Shown here: piece after piece, positions 3,487 through 6,210 of the stretch
Layout: each line of letters opens with the position of its first letter
Numbering within the stretch: position 1 is the stretch's first letter
Source: Clostridia bacterium
GTDB lineage: Bacteria > Bacillota > Clostridia > Oscillospirales > CAG-272
DNA length: 6,210 nucleotides
Assembly (NCBI GenBank): GCA_017958845.1
Contig: JAGDBW010000142.1
Coordinates: 1 to 6,210 of the forward strand
Reading direction: 5' to 3'
Notes under the pieces: generated by a model
What the model was told of the DNA's origin: nothing
The model's input: the letters and a program-made list of their open reading frames with translations, nothing else
Database searches by the model: none
Position numbers and translations under genes: made by a program

Positions 3487-6210
3487 ATGAAAAAGATCTT
3501 GTGCCTGCTTTGCGTCTTGCTGATGCTGACCGTATGTCTGTCTGCCTGCAAGAAAAACAAAGGGAACGATCCCGAGCCGACGTCGCCCGCCGACGTCATC
3601 ACCGAGCCGCAGGGGAGCGAGCCGGCTTCCGATCCCTCCACCTCCGCCCCGTCTTCGGACTACACCATCACCTATGAGTTGAACGGAGGCGAAAACGACC
3701 CGTCCAACAAGACCACCTACACCGGACGATCCACCGTCTACCTCAACGACGCGACCCGCACGGGCTACACCTTCCTCGGCTGGTACGACAATCCGGATTT
3801 CAGCGGCGACCGCCTCTACTCCATCGCCAAAGGCACCAACCGCGATATCACCCTCTACGCCAAATGGCAGGAAGTGATCGTCAACGTCACCTACCATCTG
3901 GGTGCTGACGACGCGATCAACAGCACCGCCAACGCCACGTCGTTCTCCTATCACGAGAGCGCGGTGGTCACGCTGGCCGAGCCGGTCCGCTCCGGCTACA
4001 TCTTCCGCGGGTGGTACACCGCCGAGACCATGACCGAGGCCACCCGCGTGCAGACGCTCTCCCGCGCCTCGCTCGAAGCCGTCGATCTGTGGGCCAAGTG
4101 GGAAAAAGCCCCCGATCGCTGGGTGACCACGCCCCCGGTCGTGCTGCCCAACCACGACGAGACCGTCCCGGCCGGCCGTAAGCTCATCATCGACATGTCG
4201 GACGGCCCCACCGGCGGCACGGGTTTCGCCACCTACTACGCGGGCGACCGCACGCCCGTGTTTGCAGAGAAGGCAAACGGCGACCCCGTCCTCCACTGGG
4301 CCGACCTGCTGACCAAATCCCAGATGCGCATCTTCAACTCCGCCCACAAGGACCTCTCGGCCTACAACGGCGTCGAGTTCTGGATGTATAACGCCAACGC
4401 GCACGGCGGCAGCTTTGTCTTTCTGCTCGGCACCGACAACCGCGCCAAGGTCCACCTGATCACCCTCGACTGGACCGGCTGGAAAAAGATCTACATCGAC
4501 TTTGCCTCCCCCTCGATGCAGACCTGGACCTGGCAGAAAAACGACCTGGTCTACAGCACCTCGCAGATCGACGCCTTTATCTGCCTGTCCACCGGCTGGG
4601 GCGCCAACATCTCCGACGGCGAAGCTTATCCCTACTCCTACGTCTACATCGACGACATCTACGCGGTCGGGAACGGCTCGATCTACCAGCCCGATCCCGC
4701 GTCCTTTACCTCCTCCGACTTCGAAGCCGTCAAGACGCGCTGGGTGGAGCTGCTGGTCGGCACCGCCGCCCTCAACGGCACGGATATCAACGTCTCGAAC
4801 TACGCCGACTCCATGAACACCGCTGCCAACCGCACGTACCTGTGGAGCGACAAAAAGACGCTCACCACCGAAGTCGGCGTCTATGACAACTATGCCCGCG
4901 TCTACGACATGGCCCGCGCCTGGGCCATGCCCGGCTCCACTCAGTACTACGACGCTGCCTTGCTCGCCAAGATCGTCTCCGCCCTGACGTTCCTCAACGA
5001 GTATGACGCCGACGGCGACGGCACGCCCGGCTGCTACGGGCAGAACGTGTCGGTCAGCCGCCCGGGCAACTGGTGGCACTGGCAGATCGGCACGCCGGAA
5101 TACCTCGTCAACACCCTGATGCTCATCGAGGACGCGGTGGACGCCTCCTTCATCGCCCGGATGCTGGAGCCGGTCGACATCTGCTCGCCCGTCCCCGCCA
5201 TGACCATGGCCAACCGCACCTGGATCGCCTGGCCGGCCATCGGCTCCGCCCTGCTCGCCGGCAGCGGGGAGCGGGTGGTCACCGACATCCAGGCCCTGAT
5301 CACCGTCTTTGACCACGTCACCACCGGCGACGGCTTCTATGACGACGGCTCCTTTATCCAGCACAACAAACTCTCCTACATCAACGGCTACGGCACCAGC
5401 TACTTTGGCTCGATCTCGGATGAGATCTACATCTTTGCCGGCACGGCGTTCGACGTCGACGTGGGCGGGCAGACCCTCTCCGCCTACTGCACCGCGCAGG
5501 TGATGGATGAGCTCTTCAACAGCTGGGAGCCCTTTATCTACCGCGGGACCACCATGTGGACCACCTCCGGCCGCGGCATGGGCGTCAGCTCCGGCGCGGG
5601 CACGCTCGGCTCGGTCGTCCAGATCATCCCCTACGCCTCGACCGCCGACGCGGAGCGCTTCTGGAGCATGGTCAAGTACTTTGAGACCGACGCCGGCACC
5701 TTCTCCTCCATCTCCGGCAACGTCAAGACGGTGGCCAAATCCGTCTACAACGCCTACGCCGCCCGCACCGATGTCGAGCCGCGCTCCGGCTACTACTTTG
5801 CGCACGTCTACGCGGCCATGGACCGCGTGACGGCCCGCACCGAGTCCTACACGGCCCTGCTGGCCATGTCCTCCACCCGCATCTACCGCTTTGAAGCCAT
5901 CAACAACGCGGGCTCGAGCGGCTGGTATCTCGGCGACGGCGTGCTGCTGCTCCACGGCGGCAACGCGAGTGACTATCAGAGTGCCCGCTATTCTTCTATG
6001 GACAAACTGCGCATCCCCGGCACCACCGTCTCCTCCTACAAGCGGGAGAACGTCGGCTACACCACCGACACGGGCCTGCTCAACCGCAACGCCTTTGTCG
6101 GCGGCGCCTACAGCGACGACTACGCCGCGGCGGCCATGTTCCTGGCCTACTCGACCGCCTACAAGATGGGCAACTTTGTCTCCGACCTCGTCGCCCAAAA
6201 GGCCTACTTC
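3487..6210 (+). CDS. Secreted lipoprotein polysaccharide lyase family 8 (hyaluronate/chondroitin/xanthan lyase-like), 3' end outside window
   Basis: The frame stays open for 908 codons to the window edge. It should cleave uronic-acid polysaccharides outside the cell by beta-elimination. Residues 1-20 form a lipoprotein signal (MKKILCLLCVLLMLTVCLSA) with lipobox LSAC and lipidated Cys21. Residues 22-58 are a Ser/Pro/Asp linker. Residues 59-127 and 132-205 are two Flg_new/InlB B-type repeats. Residues 230-395 look like a carbohydrate-binding beta-sandwich (DWTGWKKIYIDF, 328-339). Residues 405-740 are the alpha/alpha catalytic domain: NWWHWQIGTP (528-537) is the aromatic patch, Asn576 (TMANRTW), His626 and Tyr635 (DDGSFIQHNKLSYINGYG) are the predicted catalytic triad. 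The 50- and 9-residue spacings of the triad match pneumococcal hyaluronate lyase Asn349/His399/Tyr408. From about residue 765 comes the central beta domain (MDRV 778-781, RFEAIN 801-806, GWYLGDG 812-818, IPGTT 843-847). The family usually continues a few hundred residues beyond LVAQKAYF. Oddities are a DADGDG insert (507-512), His531 where Asp is usual, and an altered RGRxISR motif (SGRGMGV, 694-700). The exact substrate cannot be told. Confidence 0.95.
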   Translation, partial: MKKILCLLCVLLMLTVCLSACKKNKGNDPEPTSPADVITEPQGSEPASDPSTSAPSSDYTITYELNGGENDPSNKTTYTGRSTVYLNDATRTGYTFLGWYDNPDFSGDRLYSIAKGTNRDITLYAKWQEVIVNVTYHLGADDAINSTANATSFSYHESAVVTLAEPVRSGYIFRGWYTAETMTEATRVQTLSRASLEAVDLWAKWEKAPDRWVTTPPVVLPNHDETVPAGRKLIIDMSDGPTGGTGFATYYAGDRTPVFAEKANGDPVLHWADLLTKSQMRIFNSAHKDLSAYNGVEFWMYNANAHGGSFVFLLGTDNRAKVHLITLDWTGWKKIYIDFASPSMQTWTWQKNDLVYSTSQIDAFICLSTGWGANISDGEAYPYSYVYIDDIYAVGNGSIYQPDPASFTSSDFEAVKTRWVELLVGTAALNGTDINVSNYADSMNTAANRTYLWSDKKTLTTEVGVYDNYARVYDMARAWAMPGSTQYYDAALLAKIVSALTFLNEYDADGDGTPGCYGQNVSVSRPGNWWHWQIGTPEYLVNTLMLIEDAVDASFIARMLEPVDICSPVPAMTMANRTWIAWPAIGSALLAGSGERVVTDIQALITVFDHVTTGDGFYDDGSFIQHNKLSYINGYGTSYFGSISDEIYIFAGTAFDVDVGGQTLSAYCTAQVMDELFNSWEPFIYRGTTMWTTSGRGMGVSSGAGTLGSVVQIIPYASTADAERFWSMVKYFETDAGTFSSISGNVKTVAKSVYNAYAARTDVEPRSGYYFAHVYAAMDRVTARTESYTALLAMSSTRIYRFEAINNAGSSGWYLGDGVLLLHGGNASDYQSARYSSMDKLRIPGTTVSSYKRENVGYTTDTGLLNRNAFVGGAYSDDYAAAAMFLAYSTAYKMGNFVSDLVAQKAYF
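3661..4101 (+). repeat. Two Flg_new / InlB B-type repeat domains in the lyase
   Basis: Residues 59-127 (YTITYELNGGEN, then GYTFLGWY, ending LYAKWQ) and residues 132-205 (VNVTYHLGADD, then GYIFRGWY, ending LWAKWE) are two diverged copies of the same roughly 70-residue beta-grasp-like module. This module is known from Listeria internalins and many surface proteins of gut Firmicutes. Here they sit between the lipid anchor linker and the carbohydrate-binding-like domain. They probably act as a spacer or adhesion element holding the enzyme away from the membrane. Confidence 0.88.

Noticed and set aside
3361..6198. 945-codon ORF on the minus strand
   Set aside because: It is in exact codon register opposite the lyase, is Gly/Val/Asp-rich with no recognisable domain, and begins without an RBS. 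The plus-strand frame shows full PL8 motifs, a signal peptide, an RBS and a promoter.
1..6210. CRISPR array, insertion sequence, tRNA or rRNA genes
   Set aside because: No regularly spaced repeats with unique spacers, no transposase or terminal inverted repeats, and no tRNA/rRNA signatures were seen on either strand.

Overview
The window looks like chromosomal DNA from a high-GC, Gram-positive-type anaerobe, most likely a gut Clostridia/Oscillospirales-like bacterium. This is inference from four things: the MnmG sequence style, strong AAGGAG ribosome binding sites, sigma-A promoters with exact 17-bp spacers, and a lipoprotein carrying InlB/Flg_new-type repeats. Codons are strongly C/G-ending, and none of the three genes uses TTA, CTA or TCA. 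As a result, very long spurious ORFs lie opposite each real gene.

Layout. Positions 1-203 are non-coding: a C-rich tract (G-rich on the minus strand), a strong two-way intrinsic terminator at 84-126, and a twice-repeated GC hairpin at 135-195. Positions 204-2165 (minus) encode MnmG (GidA), the tRNA wobble-uridine modification enzyme. Just upstream on the same strand, 2230-2898 encodes a stand-alone left-handed beta-helix acyltransferase resembling the C-terminal half of GlmU. The two probably form an operon driven by a TTGACT-17-TATGAT promoter (3002-3030, minus), with a roughly 97-nt hairpin-rich leader.

Positions 2899-3486 hold no credible protein gene. They contain two divergent promoters, a minus-strand intrinsic terminator with no obvious upstream gene (3128-3156), and a 15-bp direct repeat. 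The plus-strand promoter TTGACA-17-TATACT (3334-3362) drives the third gene.

Positions 3487-6210 (plus, running off the right edge) encode a large secreted lipoprotein: a family 8 polysaccharide lyase (hyaluronate/chondroitin/xanthan lyase family). It has a lipobox, a Ser/Pro/Asp-rich linker, two Flg_new/InlB B-type repeats, a carbohydrate-binding-like beta-sandwich, the alpha/alpha-toroid catalytic domain and the start of the central beta domain. The frame is open for all 908 codons in the window and lacks only its 3' end.

The minus-strand pair is housekeeping-like (tRNA modification plus a sugar- or amino-acyltransferase). The plus-strand gene is an accessory glycan-degradation gene with its own promoter. 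The most distinctive points are the lyase's architecture and altered motifs, the possible alternative pairing in the acyltransferase leader, and the unexplained intergenic terminator and repeats.
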